From positions 62,001 to 126,000 of the forward strand of contig NZ_FOMO01000007.1 of assembly GCF_900112645.1 (NCBI RefSeq): a DNA stretch of 64,000 bases, given 5' to 3'. The notes below the pieces were generated by a model, which was not told where the DNA came from, made no database searches, and was given only the letters and a program-made list of their open reading frames with translations. Position 1 is the stretch's first letter; the number at the start of each line of letters is the position of its first letter. A program made the position numbers and the translations under genes. The stretch is from Phytopseudomonas straminea (GTDB taxonomy: Bacteria; Pseudomonadota; Gammaproteobacteria; Pseudomonadales; Pseudomonadaceae). Positions 54,836 to 63,092 of this stretch are shown here, piece by piece.

Positions 54836-55591
54836 ATGGAAACTCAGAACACGCAGCCACGTGCGCGGCGCAAGCATCGAAGCCTGGCACAGGAGCTGGT
54901 CGCAGAGCTGTCCCAGCGCATTCGCGACGGGGTGATCAAGCGTGGTGAAAAGTTGCCGACCGAGTCGGCGATCATGGAAGAGCAGGGCGTGAGCCGCACC
55001 GTGGTGCGTGAAGCGCTGTCGCGTCTGCAGGCGTCCGGCCTGGTGGAAACCCGCCACGGTATCGGCACCTTCGTGCTGGACACGCCCAGCCCCGGCGTTT
55101 TCCGCATCGATCCGGCGACCATCGTCACCCTGCGCGAAGTGCTGGCCGTGCTCGAACTGCGTATCAGCCTGGAAGTCGAGTCGGCGGGCCTGGCTGCACA
55201 ACGCCGTACTCCCGAGCAACTGGCCGCCATGCGCCAGGCGTTGGATGCGCTGAACGAGGGCGCGGCCCATGAAAGCGATGCGGTGTCTTCGGATTTCCAG
55301 TTTCACCTGCAGATCGCCCATGCCACGGGCAATCGCTACTTCACCGATATCATGAGCCACCTGGGCACCAGCATCATTCCGCGCACGCGCCTCAATTCCG
55401 CCGGTATCGCCCACGACGACCATGCCCACTACATGGCGCGCCTGGAGCGTGAGCACGAGCAGATCTTCGAAGCCATCGCCCGCCAGGATTCCGATGCCGC
55501 CCGTGCAGCCATGCGCCTGCACCTGACCAACAGCCGAGAGCGCCTGCGTCAGGCCCACGAGTCGGCCGAAGTGGCCGCCAAGCAGGCCTGA
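54836..55591 (+). CDS. FadR/GntR family regulator of the sugar-acid genes
   Basis: A 251-residue one-component regulator. Winged helix: LAQELVAELSQRIRDGVIKRGEKLPTESAIMEEQGVSRTVVREALSRLQASGLVETRHGIGTFVLD (about residues 17-82). The C-terminal FCD domain (about 95-245) has VLAVLELRISLEVESAGLAA, DFQFHLQIAHATGNRYFTDIM and HDDHAHYMARLEREHEQIFEAI with metal-binding His/Asp positions. FCD members sense organic acids, so a uronate, aldarate or downstream keto-acid is the likely ligand. ATG 54836 is chosen; an in-frame ATG at 54797 would lie within the dyad. Closed by a strong terminator. Confidence 0.92.
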   Translation: METQNTQPRARRKHRSLAQELVAELSQRIRDGVIKRGEKLPTESAIMEEQGVSRTVVREALSRLQASGLVETRHGIGTFVLDTPSPGVFRIDPATIVTLREVLAVLELRISLEVESAGLAAQRRTPEQLAAMRQALDALNEGAAHESDAVSSDFQFHLQIAHATGNRYFTDIMSHLGTSIIPRTRLNSAGIAHDDHAHYMARLEREHEQIFEAIARQDSDAARAAMRLHLTNSRERLRQAHESAEVAAKQA

Positions 55592-55605
55592 AACCACGAG
55601 GCCGG

Positions 55606-55660
55606 CAAAGGGCCTGGGCGCTGAGTCTACTTCCGTAGACCAGCACCCAGGCCCTTTTTC
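55606..55660 (+). terminator. Long cruciform terminator after gntR
   Basis: AAGGGCCTGGGCGCTG (55607-55623) pairs with CAGCACCCAGGCCCTT (55641-55656) and an inner GTCTAC/GTAGAC stem extends it, followed by TTTTTC. Bidirectional use with the convergent EamA gene is possible. Confidence 0.85.
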
Positions 55661-55701
55661 ATTTCTGCAGGATCGACGCGCAGCCTGTCGTGAGAGACTG
55701 C

Positions 55702-56613
55702 TTAAGCATCCTTGCGATAAGTCAGCAGCACGATGCCCGTCAGCACGATTGCGCCGCCGATCATCTGCATACCGCTCAATACCTGATCCAGCAGCAGCCA
55801 GCCGAACAGCAGCGTGGCGATGGGCTCCATGTTCATCACCGGGGCGTTCTTGGCCATGTTCAGGCGCGGCACGGTGACGAACAGCATGCAGAAGGCGATG
55901 CCGTAAAGCAGCACCAGGGCGCCGAGGGCAGTCCAGCCGGTGCCGTTGGTGGGCAGGTTCATGCCGCCGGGGATCAGATCGGCGCTGCCGGCCACCACCA
56001 TGCTGCTGAATACGATCATCAGGGTGAGCATGCTGCGCACCGAGCCGCGCAGGCTGGAGAGCTTGTGATCGGTGATCCACAGCGCGCAGGCGAACACGCA
56101 GGCGGCCAGGAACGAAGCGCTCACGCCGAGGAGCCACTCTGGGCCTGCCTGCTCGCTGGCGTTCAGGCGCGCCGGTAGGTCCAGGGCGAAGACCAGACCG
56201 GTGAGGATCAGTCCCATCAGCATCACCGTGCGGCGGGTGGGCGCCGAGCCGCCCAGTGCCCAGGTGAGCAGGGCGAGCAGGATCGGGAAGGTGTTGCCGA
56301 TCAGCAGCGCCAGGGCCACCGGAATACGTGCCACGGCGGTATACAGGCAGATACTCTGGGTGGCGATCAACAGGCCTAGCAGCAGCTGCCAGCGCCAGGC
56401 ACCAGGCGGCATCTGCAGGGCCTGGCGTTGCCACAGCACGATGCCGAGCAGCACCAGCATGGTCACGCCGGAGCGGCAGAGAATCGCCAACAGCAGGCCG
56501 GTCTGGTTGTCGAAGGCGATACGCGCGGCAATGTGGTTGCCGGCGAAGGAGCAGGCCAGCAACGCCAGGATCATCACGGCGATGTGGCGGGGAAACAGGG
56601 CAGGGGCAGTCAT
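55702..56613 (-). CDS. EamA/DMT family transporter
   Basis: A 303-residue inner-membrane protein with ten hydrophobic segments in two EamA halves (LALLACSFAGNHIAARIAFDN at the N-terminus, FLAACVFACALWITDHKLSSLRGS at the start of the second half, LLFGWLLLDQVLSGMQMIGGAIVLTGIVLLTY at the end). Drug/metabolite transporters of this kind export or import small metabolites; a link to the neighbouring sugar-acid genes is only positional. It is convergent with gntR and separated from dctM by a terminator, so it has its own promoter. Confidence 0.85.
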   Translation of the reverse strand: MTAPALFPRHIAVMILALLACSFAGNHIAARIAFDNQTGLLLAILCRSGVTMLVLLGIVLWQRQALQMPPGAWRWQLLLGLLIATQSICLYTAVARIPVALALLIGNTFPILLALLTWALGGSAPTRRTVMLMGLILTGLVFALDLPARLNASEQAGPEWLLGVSASFLAACVFACALWITDHKLSSLRGSVRSMLTLMIVFSSMVVAGSADLIPGGMNLPTNGTGWTALGALVLLYGIAFCMLFVTVPRLNMAKNAPVMNMEPIATLLFGWLLLDQVLSGMQMIGGAIVLTGIVLLTYRKDA

Positions 56614-56678
56614 AAATACAATTTCCGTATCCAGTTAAGCCTTGAGCGCCTGACGGTTTGTACCGTTCTCGCTGCGCT

Positions 56679-56717
56679 AAAAAAAACGGCGGATCGCGTT
56701 GTGCACGCGACCCGCCG
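56679..56717 (-). terminator. Terminator of the udh-TRAP operon
   Basis: CGGCGGATCGCG (56687-56698) pairs with CGCGACCCGCCG (56706-56717) with one mismatch; leftward reading ends in an eight-base T-run. It lies 15 bp after the dctM stop. Confidence 0.9.
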
Positions 56718-56731
56718 CGGGTGGAGCGGTA

Positions 56732-58012
56732 TCAGAGTACGACGCTAGGCAGCCACAGCGAGATGGCCGGCACGTAGGTCACTGCCATCAGCACCATGAA
56801 CAGGGCCAGGTAGAATGGCAGCAACGCCTTCACGGTGTTCTCGATGGTCACCTTGCCAATGGCCGCGCCGACGAACAGCACCGCGCCAACCGGCGGGGTG
56901 ATCAGGCCGATACCCAGGTTGACCAGCATGATCATGCCGAAGTGCACCGGATCGACGCCGAAGGAGGTGACCACCGGCAGCAGGATCGGGGTCAGGATCA
57001 GGATCAGCGGCGCCATGTCCATCAGCGTGCCCAGGGCCAGCAGCATGATGTTCACGCACATCAGGATCACGTAGCGGTTATCCGACAGGGTCAGGAACGC
57101 GGTGGTGATTTTGGTCGGGATCTGCATCAGGGTCATGATGTAGCCGAACGCGGCCGCGAAGGAGATGAGGATCATCACGATCGACAGCGTGCGTACGGTG
57201 CGGTGCAGCATCTTCGGCAGTTCACGCCACTTGTAGTCGCGGTAGATGAACATGGTCACGAAGAATGCCCAGATCACCGCCACGGCAGCCGATTCGGTGG
57301 CAGTAAACACGCCGGAGAGGATGCCGCCCAGGATGATGAACATGGTCATCATGCCCCACAGGGCTTCGACGCAGATCTTGATCGCCTGACGCAGCGGGAT
57401 CACTTCGCCTTTCGGGTAGTTACGCTTCTTGGCGAACCACAGGCACAGGGCGGCCATGGTGGCGCTCATCAGCAGGCCCGGGCCTATACCGGCCATGAAC
57501 AGCGCGGCGATGGACACCGTGCCGCCAGCGGCCAGGGAGTAGATCACCGAGTTGTGGCTGGGCGGGGTGAGCAGCGCCTGCACCGAACCGGAAACGGTCA
57601 CGGCGGTGGCGAATTCACGCGGGTAGCCTTTCTTTTCCATTTCCGGGATCAGCACCGAACCTACCGAGGCGGTGTCGGCCAGGGAGGAGCCGGAGATGGC
57701 GCCGAAGAAGGTCGAAGCGGTGATGTTCACCAGCGACAGGCCGCCGCGCACGAAACCGACCAGCACGCCAGCGAACGCCACCAGGCGACGCGCCATGCCG
57801 CCTTCGGCCATGATCGCACCGGCCAGCACGAAGAACGGAATGGCCAGCAGGGAGAACTTGTTCACCCCACCAGCGATCTGGATCATGATCGCCTGGAGCG
57901 GGATGTCGATGTACCAGGCACCGATCAGGGCGGACATGCCGAGCGCATAGGCGACCGGAACGCGCAAAAGGATCAGGGCAAGGAAACTGCCTACGAGAAT
58001 GGCGGCGTCCAT
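56732..58012 (-). CDS. dctM: TRAP transporter large permease
   Basis: A 426-residue membrane protein with about 12 helices. LIPEMEKKGYPREFATAVTVSGSVQALLTPPSHNSVIYSLAAGG, GALTATEAAAVAV-like GVFTATESAAVAVIWAFFV and NLGIGLITPPVGAVLFVGAAIGK are diagnostic blocks of DctM/TRAP large subunits. It couples Na+ entry to import of the substrate delivered by DctP. Its ATG overlaps the dctQ stop by one base (TAATG). Last gene of the leftward operon and followed by a strong terminator. Confidence 0.95.
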   Translation of the reverse strand: MDAAILVGSFLALILLRVPVAYALGMSALIGAWYIDIPLQAIMIQIAGGVNKFSLLAIPFFVLAGAIMAEGGMARRLVAFAGVLVGFVRGGLSLVNITASTFFGAISGSSLADTASVGSVLIPEMEKKGYPREFATAVTVSGSVQALLTPPSHNSVIYSLAAGGTVSIAALFMAGIGPGLLMSATMAALCLWFAKKRNYPKGEVIPLRQAIKICVEALWGMMTMFIILGGILSGVFTATESAAVAVIWAFFVTMFIYRDYKWRELPKMLHRTVRTLSIVMILISFAAAFGYIMTLMQIPTKITTAFLTLSDNRYVILMCVNIMLLALGTLMDMAPLILILTPILLPVVTSFGVDPVHFGMIMLVNLGIGLITPPVGAVLFVGAAIGKVTIENTVKALLPFYLALFMVLMAVTYVPAISLWLPSVVL

Positions 58013-58539
58013 TACACGGCCTCCTTGGCTTCTTCAGCGGCTTCGAAGTTGACGACGCGGCGTTTGTGCTGGTCGCCATAGAGCAACTGCTCGATCACGA
58101 ACAGCAGGGTGATGAAACCGCCTACGGGAATCGGCATGTAGCTGATGCCGACGCGCACCGAAGGCAGGGTGCTGAGGAATTGGTTCCAGGTGGCCATGCA
58201 CAGCTTGTAGCCCCAGATCAGCATGAACAGTGCGATGGCCCCCATGGCCAGGCGCACGAAAAGAGTGATCAGCGGCTGCACGAGGGTCGGCAGGCGATCG
58301 GTCAGTGAGGTCACAGCCATGTGAGCCCCGGCGCGGTAGCTGGCAGCGGCACCGATAAAAGTGAACACCACCATCAGCATGACGGAGATGGGCTCGGGCC
58401 AGCCCAATCCTTGCCCCAGCACGTAACGGCTGAAGACGCCCCAGGGGATGATCGTGGCCATGATCACGATCGCCAGGCTGGTGACGATGATGCAGGCACG
58501 ATAAATGGCGTCATTGACGCCCAGAACCAGATTTTTCAT
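58012..58539 (-). CDS. dctQ: TRAP transporter small permease
   Basis: A 175-residue membrane protein with four helices (ACIIVTSLAIVIMATIIPWGVFSRYVLG, ISVMLMVVFTFIGAAASYRAG, LITLFVRLAMGAIALFMLIWGYKL, ISYMPIPVGGFITLLFVIEQLL). The FSRYVLGQGLGWPEPISVMLM stretch and GAHMAVTSL motif are standard for DctQ. It sits between dctP and dctM. Upstream 68 bp contain a stable hairpin that separates it from dctP. Confidence 0.92.
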   Translation of the reverse strand: MKNLVLGVNDAIYRACIIVTSLAIVIMATIIPWGVFSRYVLGQGLGWPEPISVMLMVVFTFIGAAASYRAGAHMAVTSLTDRLPTLVQPLITLFVRLAMGAIALFMLIWGYKLCMATWNQFLSTLPSVRVGISYMPIPVGGFITLLFVIEQLLYGDQHKRRVVNFEAAEEAKEAV

Positions 58540-58559
58540 GTGACTTCACCGGAAGGTGT

Positions 58560-58582
58560 GGAGCCGGCAGAACGCCGACTCC
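58560..58582 (-). other. Intercistronic hairpin between dctP and dctQ
   Basis: GGAGCCGGC and GCCGACTCC pair (one mismatch) around AGAAC. The usual role proposed for such hairpins is to stabilise or terminate the dctP part of the transcript so the binding protein is made in excess over the permease. Confidence 0.55.
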
Positions 58583-58607
58583 TTACGCGTTACGCGTGCG
58601 CGAGGGA

Positions 58608-59582
58608 TTACTTGACGGCTTCGATGCGCTTGATCAGGTCGGCGAACTGAGCACCGTACTTCTCACGTACCGGAGCGGTCGCGTCGTAGAAAGGCTTGGT
58701 GTCGACTTCGATGAACTCGACGCCTTCGGCCTTGAGCTTCTCGTTGGAGGCGTTTTCCTTGGCGACCCACAGATCACGCTCTTCCAGCTGGGCTTCCTTG
58801 GCCAGTTTCTTGACCAGGGTCTGCTGCTCGGGGGTCAGCTTTTCCCAGGTGGTCTTGGACATCAGCAGCGGCTCAGGCAGGATCAGGTGGTGGGTCTGGG
58901 TGTAGTACTTGGCCACGCGGAAGTGGTTGTGCTCGAGCAGGGTCGGCGAGTTGTTCTCGGCGCCGTCGATCACACCGCTCTGCAGGGCGCTGAAGATTTC
59001 ACCGGTGTCCATGGCGATGCCGTTGCCGCCCATGGCGTTGAGGGTGTCGATGAACAGCGGGTTGCCGATCACACGGATCTTCATGCCCTTGAGGTCTTCG
59101 ATCTTGCGCACCGGCTTCTTGGTGTAGAGGCTGCGGCTGCCGGCTTCCATCCACGCCAGGCCGACCATGTTGAAGTCGGAGTTGGTGATGGAGTCGAGGA
59201 TTTCCTGGCCGATTTCACCGTCCACGACTTTGCGCATGTGGTCGATGTCGCGGAACACGAACGGCATGTTGAAGACGTTGGTGGCCGGAACCACCGAGCC
59301 GACCGAGCCCAGGCTGACGCGGGTCAGCTGTACGGCGCCGATCTGGGTCTGTTCGATCACTTCCTTCTCGGAACCCAGTACGCCGCCGGCGAACATGCGC
59401 GACTTGATCTCGCCATTGGTGGCGGTATCGAGTTTCTTGCCGAGGTTTTCCATGGCCACCACGGTCGGGTAACCGGCTGGGTGGATTTCGGCGATCTTCA
59501 GGGTCATGTCGGCCTGAACCAGGGTGGACAGACCCATGGCCAGAGGGAGTGCGGCGATCAGTAACTTGCGCTTGAAGTTCAT
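58608..59582 (-). CDS. dctP: TRAP transporter substrate-binding protein (uronate/aldarate type)
   Basis: A 324-residue periplasmic protein with signal peptide MNFKRKLLIAALPLAMGLST (cleaved after VQA). The DctP core shows LKIAEIHPAGYPTVVAMENLGKKL, MKIRVIGNPLFIDTLNAMGGNGIAMDTGEIFSALQSGVIDGAENN, with the Arg that ligates the substrate carboxylate (KIRVIGN). Members with this local set and an adjacent udh are typically specific for galacturonate/glucuronate. A CA motif lies at its ribosome-binding region (59593-59606). Confidence 0.94.
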   Translation of the reverse strand: MNFKRKLLIAALPLAMGLSTLVQADMTLKIAEIHPAGYPTVVAMENLGKKLDTATNGEIKSRMFAGGVLGSEKEVIEQTQIGAVQLTRVSLGSVGSVVPATNVFNMPFVFRDIDHMRKVVDGEIGQEILDSITNSDFNMVGLAWMEAGSRSLYTKKPVRKIEDLKGMKIRVIGNPLFIDTLNAMGGNGIAMDTGEIFSALQSGVIDGAENNSPTLLEHNHFRVAKYYTQTHHLILPEPLLMSKTTWEKLTPEQQTLVKKLAKEAQLEERDLWVAKENASNEKLKAEGVEFIEVDTKPFYDATAPVREKYGAQFADLIKRIEAVK

Positions 59583-59592
59583 GTGAAGCTCC

Positions 59593-59608
59593 GTGTTGTT
59601 GTTGTTGG
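59593..59608 (-). promoter_or_regulatory. Candidate Hfq/Crc (CA) motif before dctP
   Basis: Leftward reading gives CCAACAACAACAACACGGAG before CTTCAC-ATG, i.e. AAnAAnAA directly upstream of the CGGAG Shine-Dalgarno. It is expected to be a catabolite repression target. Confidence 0.62.
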
Positions 59609-59662
59609 TGTGAAGCGTTGTGTCGCGTTTGCGCGCACGTCAGTGACACGAGCGCGGGGTAT

Positions 59663-60556
59663 TCAGTTGCCGAATGGGGTCTCCGCCAGGCCGCGTACGC
59701 CGGGTTGCAGGGCGAATACGCCGCCGGCCAGTGGCTGATCGTCCAAGTCGCCGCCGGGGCGGATCGAGGTGACGAACAGGGTATCCAGGTTGGCGCCGCC
59801 AAAGGCGCACATGGTCGGCTTCTTCACCGGTACTTCCAGCGAACGGTCGAGGCGACCGGCCGGGGTGAAGCGGTGAATCAGGCCGGCATCGTTGCCGCAG
59901 ATCCAGTAGCAGCCATCGGCATCCACCGCGGCGCCGTCGGGGCGGCCGGGGTAGTCGTTCATGTCGACGAACAGGCGGCGGTTATGTGGCGTGCCGCTGT
60001 CGATGTCGTAATCGAAGGCCCAGATAGCCTGCACTGAAGGGTGCGAGTCGGAGAGGTACATGGTGCGCCCGTCCGGGCTGAAGCCCAGCCCGTTGGGCAC
60101 GATCAGGTCGTCGAGCAGCACGGGCAGGGTGCTTTGCCCGGCGCCGTCGTAGCGATACAGGGCGCCGACGCGGGCGCCTGCAGCCATATCCATCAACATG
60201 GTGCCGGTCCAGAAGCGCCCCTGGCGGTCGCAGCGACCGTCGTTGAAGCGCATGTTGTCGCGGGCATGGCTGACACCGATCAGGCGTTCGCCACGCAGGC
60301 GGCCGTCGTCATCGGCGCTGAGCTGGAAGATGCCGCTTTCCATTCCGGCCACCCACTTGCCATCGGCGCGCTGGGCGATACAGGCGAGCATCTCGTCGGC
60401 TTCCCAACTTTGCGTGGCGGCGTCTGCCAGATTCCAGCGATACAGGCGTTTGTTGGGGATGTCGGCCCAGTAAAGGGCCTGGTCACGCGCACTCCATACC
60501 GGGCTTTCGCCTACGGAGTTGCGCGCATCGAGAATCAGTTCGGCTTGCATGGGCAT
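59663..60556 (-). CDS. SMP-30/gluconolactonase family lactonase
   Basis: A 297-residue six-bladed beta-propeller lactonase. LILDARNSVGESPVWSARDQALYWADI (metal-binding Glu), FNDGRCDRQGRFWTGTM, VPNGLGFSPDGRTMYLSDS (metal-binding Asn and Asp) and GRPDGAAVDADGCYWICGN match the SMP-30/regucalcin family. In this operon, with udh, it most likely opens the aldarolactone released by uronate dehydrogenase. ATG 60556 has AGAGG 7 bp upstream; a second ATG two codons later is possible. The 41-bp spacer to the udh stop carries a CA motif. Confidence 0.93.
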   Translation of the reverse strand: MPMQAELILDARNSVGESPVWSARDQALYWADIPNKRLYRWNLADAATQSWEADEMLACIAQRADGKWVAGMESGIFQLSADDDGRLRGERLIGVSHARDNMRFNDGRCDRQGRFWTGTMLMDMAAGARVGALYRYDGAGQSTLPVLLDDLIVPNGLGFSPDGRTMYLSDSHPSVQAIWAFDYDIDSGTPHNRRLFVDMNDYPGRPDGAAVDADGCYWICGNDAGLIHRFTPAGRLDRSLEVPVKKPTMCAFGGANLDTLFVTSIRPGGDLDDQPLAGGVFALQPGVRGLAETPFGN

Positions 60557-60565
60557 GTCCGACCT

Positions 60566-60580
60566 CTTGTTATTGTTATC
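60566..60580 (-). promoter_or_regulatory. Candidate Hfq/Crc (CA) motif before the lactonase gene
   Basis: Leftward reading gives GATAACAATAACAAGAGG, containing AACAATAACAA and merging into the AGAGG ribosome-binding site of the SMP-30 gene. Confidence 0.62.
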
Positions 60581-60597
60581 GACGTAAGCCTTTTGGC

Positions 60598-61425
60598 TCA
60601 GTCGTCGCCGAATGGGCCTGCTGCGGTGAAGGCACCACCTTGGTAAATGGCGTTCGGATCATTGGTGGCCATCGGCGGCTGGGCCTCGACCTTGTCGCGA
60701 AACACTTCGGAAGTGTCCTTGGGCTCGAAACCCAGGTGTGCGGCATAGCGGTTGTCCCACCACACATTCTTGTTCGCGGAGGCTCCGTAGACCACGGTAT
60801 GGCCGACGTTCGGGGTGATGAGGCTACGCTCGATCAGCTGGACCAGGTCGTCGTAGCTGAGCCAAGTACTCATCATGCGGCGGTTCAGCGGCTCGGTGAA
60901 CGAGGAGCCGATGCGGATGCTTACAGTCTCGATGCCGTAGCGATCGAAGTAGAAGCTGGCCATGTCTTCGCCGTAGGACTTGGATAGGCCGTAGTAGCCG
61001 TCCGGGCGGCGAGGGCAGTTGGCGTCCAAGGTCTCGGTCTGCTTGTGGAAGCCGATGACATGGTTGGAACTGGCGAAGATGACGCGTTTGACGCCGTGGC
61101 GACGCGCAGCTTCGTAGATATGGAATACGCCGGCGATGTTCGGGCCGAGAATTTCCTCGAACGGACGCTCTACCGATACGCCACCGAAGTGCAGGATGGC
61201 GTCAACGCCTTCGACCAACTGATGGACGGCCTGCTTGTCGGCCAGGTCGCAGACCTGTACTTCGATGTGCGGGCCTTCTGCCGGCGCCATTTCGGCGATG
61301 TCGGAAAGGCGCAAAATCTTAGTCAGGGGCTGCAGGCGCTCGCGCAGTACCTTGCCCAGTCCGCCTGCTGCACCGGTGAGCAGCAGGCGATGGAAGGGCG
61401 GTTGCGCGTTGGAGGTGGTAGTCAT
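60598..61425 (-). CDS. udh: Uronate dehydrogenase
   Basis: A 275-residue NAD-dependent extended SDR that oxidises D-galacturonate or D-glucuronate to the aldarolactone. The N-terminus RLLLTGAAGGLGKVLRERL is the Rossmann loop; AILHFGGVSVERPFEEILGPNIAGVFHIYEAARRHGVKRVIFASSNHVIGF and PDGYYGLSKSYGEDMASFYFDRYGIETVSIRIGSSF (Tyr145/Lys149) match known Udh from Pseudomonas. The size is close to the 265-275 of that family. ATG 61425 is chosen; a TTG at 61428 is in frame. First gene of the udh-lactonase-dctP-dctQ-dctM operon, with a GntR-type operator upstream. Confidence 0.94.
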   Translation of the reverse strand: MTTTSNAQPPFHRLLLTGAAGGLGKVLRERLQPLTKILRLSDIAEMAPAEGPHIEVQVCDLADKQAVHQLVEGVDAILHFGGVSVERPFEEILGPNIAGVFHIYEAARRHGVKRVIFASSNHVIGFHKQTETLDANCPRRPDGYYGLSKSYGEDMASFYFDRYGIETVSIRIGSSFTEPLNRRMMSTWLSYDDLVQLIERSLITPNVGHTVVYGASANKNVWWDNRYAAHLGFEPKDTSEVFRDKVEAQPPMATNDPNAIYQGGAFTAAGPFGDD

Positions 61426-61440
61426 CAAAGCGGTCTCGAG

Positions 61441-61450
61441 TTTGTTTTTA
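61441..61450 (-). promoter_or_regulatory. Weaker CA motif in the udh leader
   Basis: Leftward reading gives CATAAAAACAAACTCGAG, where AAAAACAA fits AAnAAnAA about 16 bases before ATG 61425. It is less like the canonical AACAACAAGAGG than the others. Confidence 0.4.
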
Positions 61451-61467
61451 TGGAGAGCTTGTTATCG

Positions 61468-61480
61468 GTTGTCGTATGAC
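61468..61480. promoter_or_regulatory. Candidate GntR operator of the udh operon
   Basis: GTTGTCGTATGAC, a match to GTYGT-N3-ATRAC, 43 bp upstream of the udh start and in the divergent gap to the first kdgD gene. Confidence 0.68.
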
Positions 61481-61795
61481 GTGAGAGGATTATCAACAGC
61501 CTCCGATTGTGCTGTCAACGCGACACATCAAAAAACCTCTGCAATCCGTCCGGCAGTGCAAAGGCGCCATCTGTTGCGCGGTTGTGATTGGTTTGCCGAG
61601 CAGGCTGTAGCCAGTTTTTGACTGCCGGGTCATGCTGCATTGAGGCCGCACCTCTGTTGCCAGTTGCTTTCATTCAGGCGACAACCACGCGCAAAAGATC
61701 AAAAAGGGGATGGTTTTAGTATTTGTCGTACGATAACGTATCTCTACAGCCAGCGGCTGCCTCTTTTTCTCCATGCGCTACAGGTATTCGAAGAA
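61481..61795. other. Divergent region between udh and the first kdgD
   Basis: Together with 61426-61480 a 370-bp gap holding operators at 61468 and 61725, AT-richer than the genes around it (AAGATCAAAAAGGGGATGG, TTTAGTATTTG). The frame of kdgD is open from 61640 but the extra part has no similarity. No other gene seen. Confidence 0.55.
61725..61737. promoter_or_regulatory. Candidate GntR operator of the first kdgD
   Basis: GTCGTACGATAAC followed by GTAT; the 14-base stretch GTACGATAACGTAT is identical to that in front of the second kdgD. 58 bp upstream of ATG 61796. Confidence 0.72.
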
Positions 61796-62707
61796 ATGAC
61801 CCCACAAGAATTAAAATCCGTCCTCTCCTCCGGTCTGCTGTCTTTCCCACTGACCGATTTCGATGCCCAAGGCGAATTCAATCCGCAAGGCTACGTGCGC
61901 CGCCTTGAGTGGCTGGCTCCGTACGGCGCCACCGCGCTGTTTGCTGCTGGCGGCACTGGCGAGTTCTTCTCCCTGGCCGCTGACGAGTACTCGTCGATCA
62001 TCAAGACGGCCGTCGATACCTGCGCGACCAGCGTACCAATCCTCGCCGGCGTCGGCGGTTCGACCCGCCAGGCTATCCAGTATGCGCAGGAAGCCGAGCG
62101 CCTGGGCGCCAAGGGCCTGCTGCTGCTGCCGCACTACCTGACCGAGGCGTCCCAGGAAGGTGTTGCCGCTCACGTCGAGCAAGTCTGTAAGTCGGTAAAG
62201 ATCGGTGTGGTTGTCTACAACCGCAACGTCTGCCGCCTTAACGCCACTCTGCTCGAGCAGTTGGCCGAGCGTTGCCCGAACCTGATCGGTTACAAGGATG
62301 GTCTGGGCGATATCGAGCTGATGGTGTCGATTCGTCGTCGCCTGGGCGACCGCTTCAGCTACCTGGGCGGCCTGCCGACCGCTGAAGTCTACGCTGCGGC
62401 CTACAAGGCCCTGGGCGTGCCGGTGTACTCGTCGGCGGTGTTCAACTTCATCCCGAAAACCGCGATGGATTTCTACCACGCCATCGCCAAGGACGATCAC
62501 GCCACCGTCGCCAAAATCATCGATGACTTCTTCCTGCCGTACCTGGACATCCGTAATCGCAAGGCTGGCTATGCAGTGAGCATCGTCAAGGCCGGCGCCA
62601 AAATCTCCGGTTACGACGCAGGCCCGGTTCGTGCCCCGCTGACCGACCTGCTGCCGGACGAGTACGAGAAGCTGGCTGCACTGATCAAGAAGCAAGGCGC
62701 GCAATAA
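61796..62707 (+). CDS. kdgD: 5-dehydro-4-deoxyglucarate dehydratase, copy 1
   Basis: A 303-residue cytosolic class I-aldolase-like enzyme (DHDPS superfamily) converting 5-dehydro-4-deoxy-D-glucarate to 2-oxoglutarate semialdehyde with loss of water and CO2. LLSFPLTDFDAQGEFNPQGYVRRLEWL, GGTGEFFSLAADEY (GTGE phosphate-loop-like block), VVVYNRN (Tyr141) and LIGYKDGLGD (Schiff-base Lys167) are visible. Length equals family members. ATG 61796 follows CGAAGAA. It receives the product of aldarate dehydration, so it finishes the route that starts with Udh in the neighbouring operon. Confidence 0.95.
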   Translation: MTPQELKSVLSSGLLSFPLTDFDAQGEFNPQGYVRRLEWLAPYGATALFAAGGTGEFFSLAADEYSSIIKTAVDTCATSVPILAGVGGSTRQAIQYAQEAERLGAKGLLLLPHYLTEASQEGVAAHVEQVCKSVKIGVVVYNRNVCRLNATLLEQLAERCPNLIGYKDGLGDIELMVSIRRRLGDRFSYLGGLPTAEVYAAAYKALGVPVYSSAVFNFIPKTAMDFYHAIAKDDHATVAKIIDDFFLPYLDIRNRKAGYAVSIVKAGAKISGYDAGPVRAPLTDLLPDEYEKLAALIKKQGAQ

Positions 62708-62726
62708 GCGTCTGACCCTGTCTCTC

Positions 62727-62756
62727 GAAAAGGCCGCTTTTACAGCGGCCTTTTTG
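62727..62756 (+). terminator. Rho-independent terminator after first kdgD
   Basis: AAAAGGCCGCT and AGCGGCCTTTTT pair around TTTAC (62728-62754). It separates the two dehydratase genes into distinct transcripts. Confidence 0.9.
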
Positions 62757-63079
62757 CATTGTGGGGTAGGGGAGCTGCGAATGGGACAGCCAGCTCATAA
62801 AAGGCGAGACGTCTCATTCCACGACTCGCCCCACCTACCAACCGATAGGCTGTTCACCGTTGTGGGAGTTGGTCATGCCTGCGACGCGATTCGATGGGTG
62901 GTTACATTCCTTGGCACAACTCGATTTCCATGATTGGCAGCTGCAGGTTTGCTTGAGAGCGAGCGCGCACGACGCGCTCCCATAAGAACTTGGAATTCTG
63001 CGGCCTACCAATCCTTCAGCGCATTCCAATAATCCGTGCAATTGTAAAAACCGGTATCGATAGTCTTGGCTTTTTTATA
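62757..63079. other. Intergenic region between the two kdgD copies
   Basis: About 390 bp from the first stop to the second start. It contains a decayed REP-like hairpin at 62955-62983 (GAGCGAGCGCGCACGACGCGCTCCC), several short fragments such as GTGGGAG at 62860, and a GntR-type operator at its right end. A 68-residue open frame on the minus strand has no recognisable feature and crosses the REP, so I do not call it. No RNA gene seen. Confidence 0.6.
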
Positions 63080-63092
63080 GTTGTACGATAAC
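63080..63092. promoter_or_regulatory. Candidate GntR operator of the second kdgD
   Basis: GTTGTACGATAAC followed by GTATGAC, the best match to GTYGT-N3-ATRAC in the window, 58 bp before ATG 63151, the same distance as for copy 1. Confidence 0.75.

Noticed and set aside
62835..63041. 68-codon minus-strand frame between the two kdgD genes
   Set aside because: It spans a decayed REP hairpin, has no ribosome-binding site and no recognisable domain.
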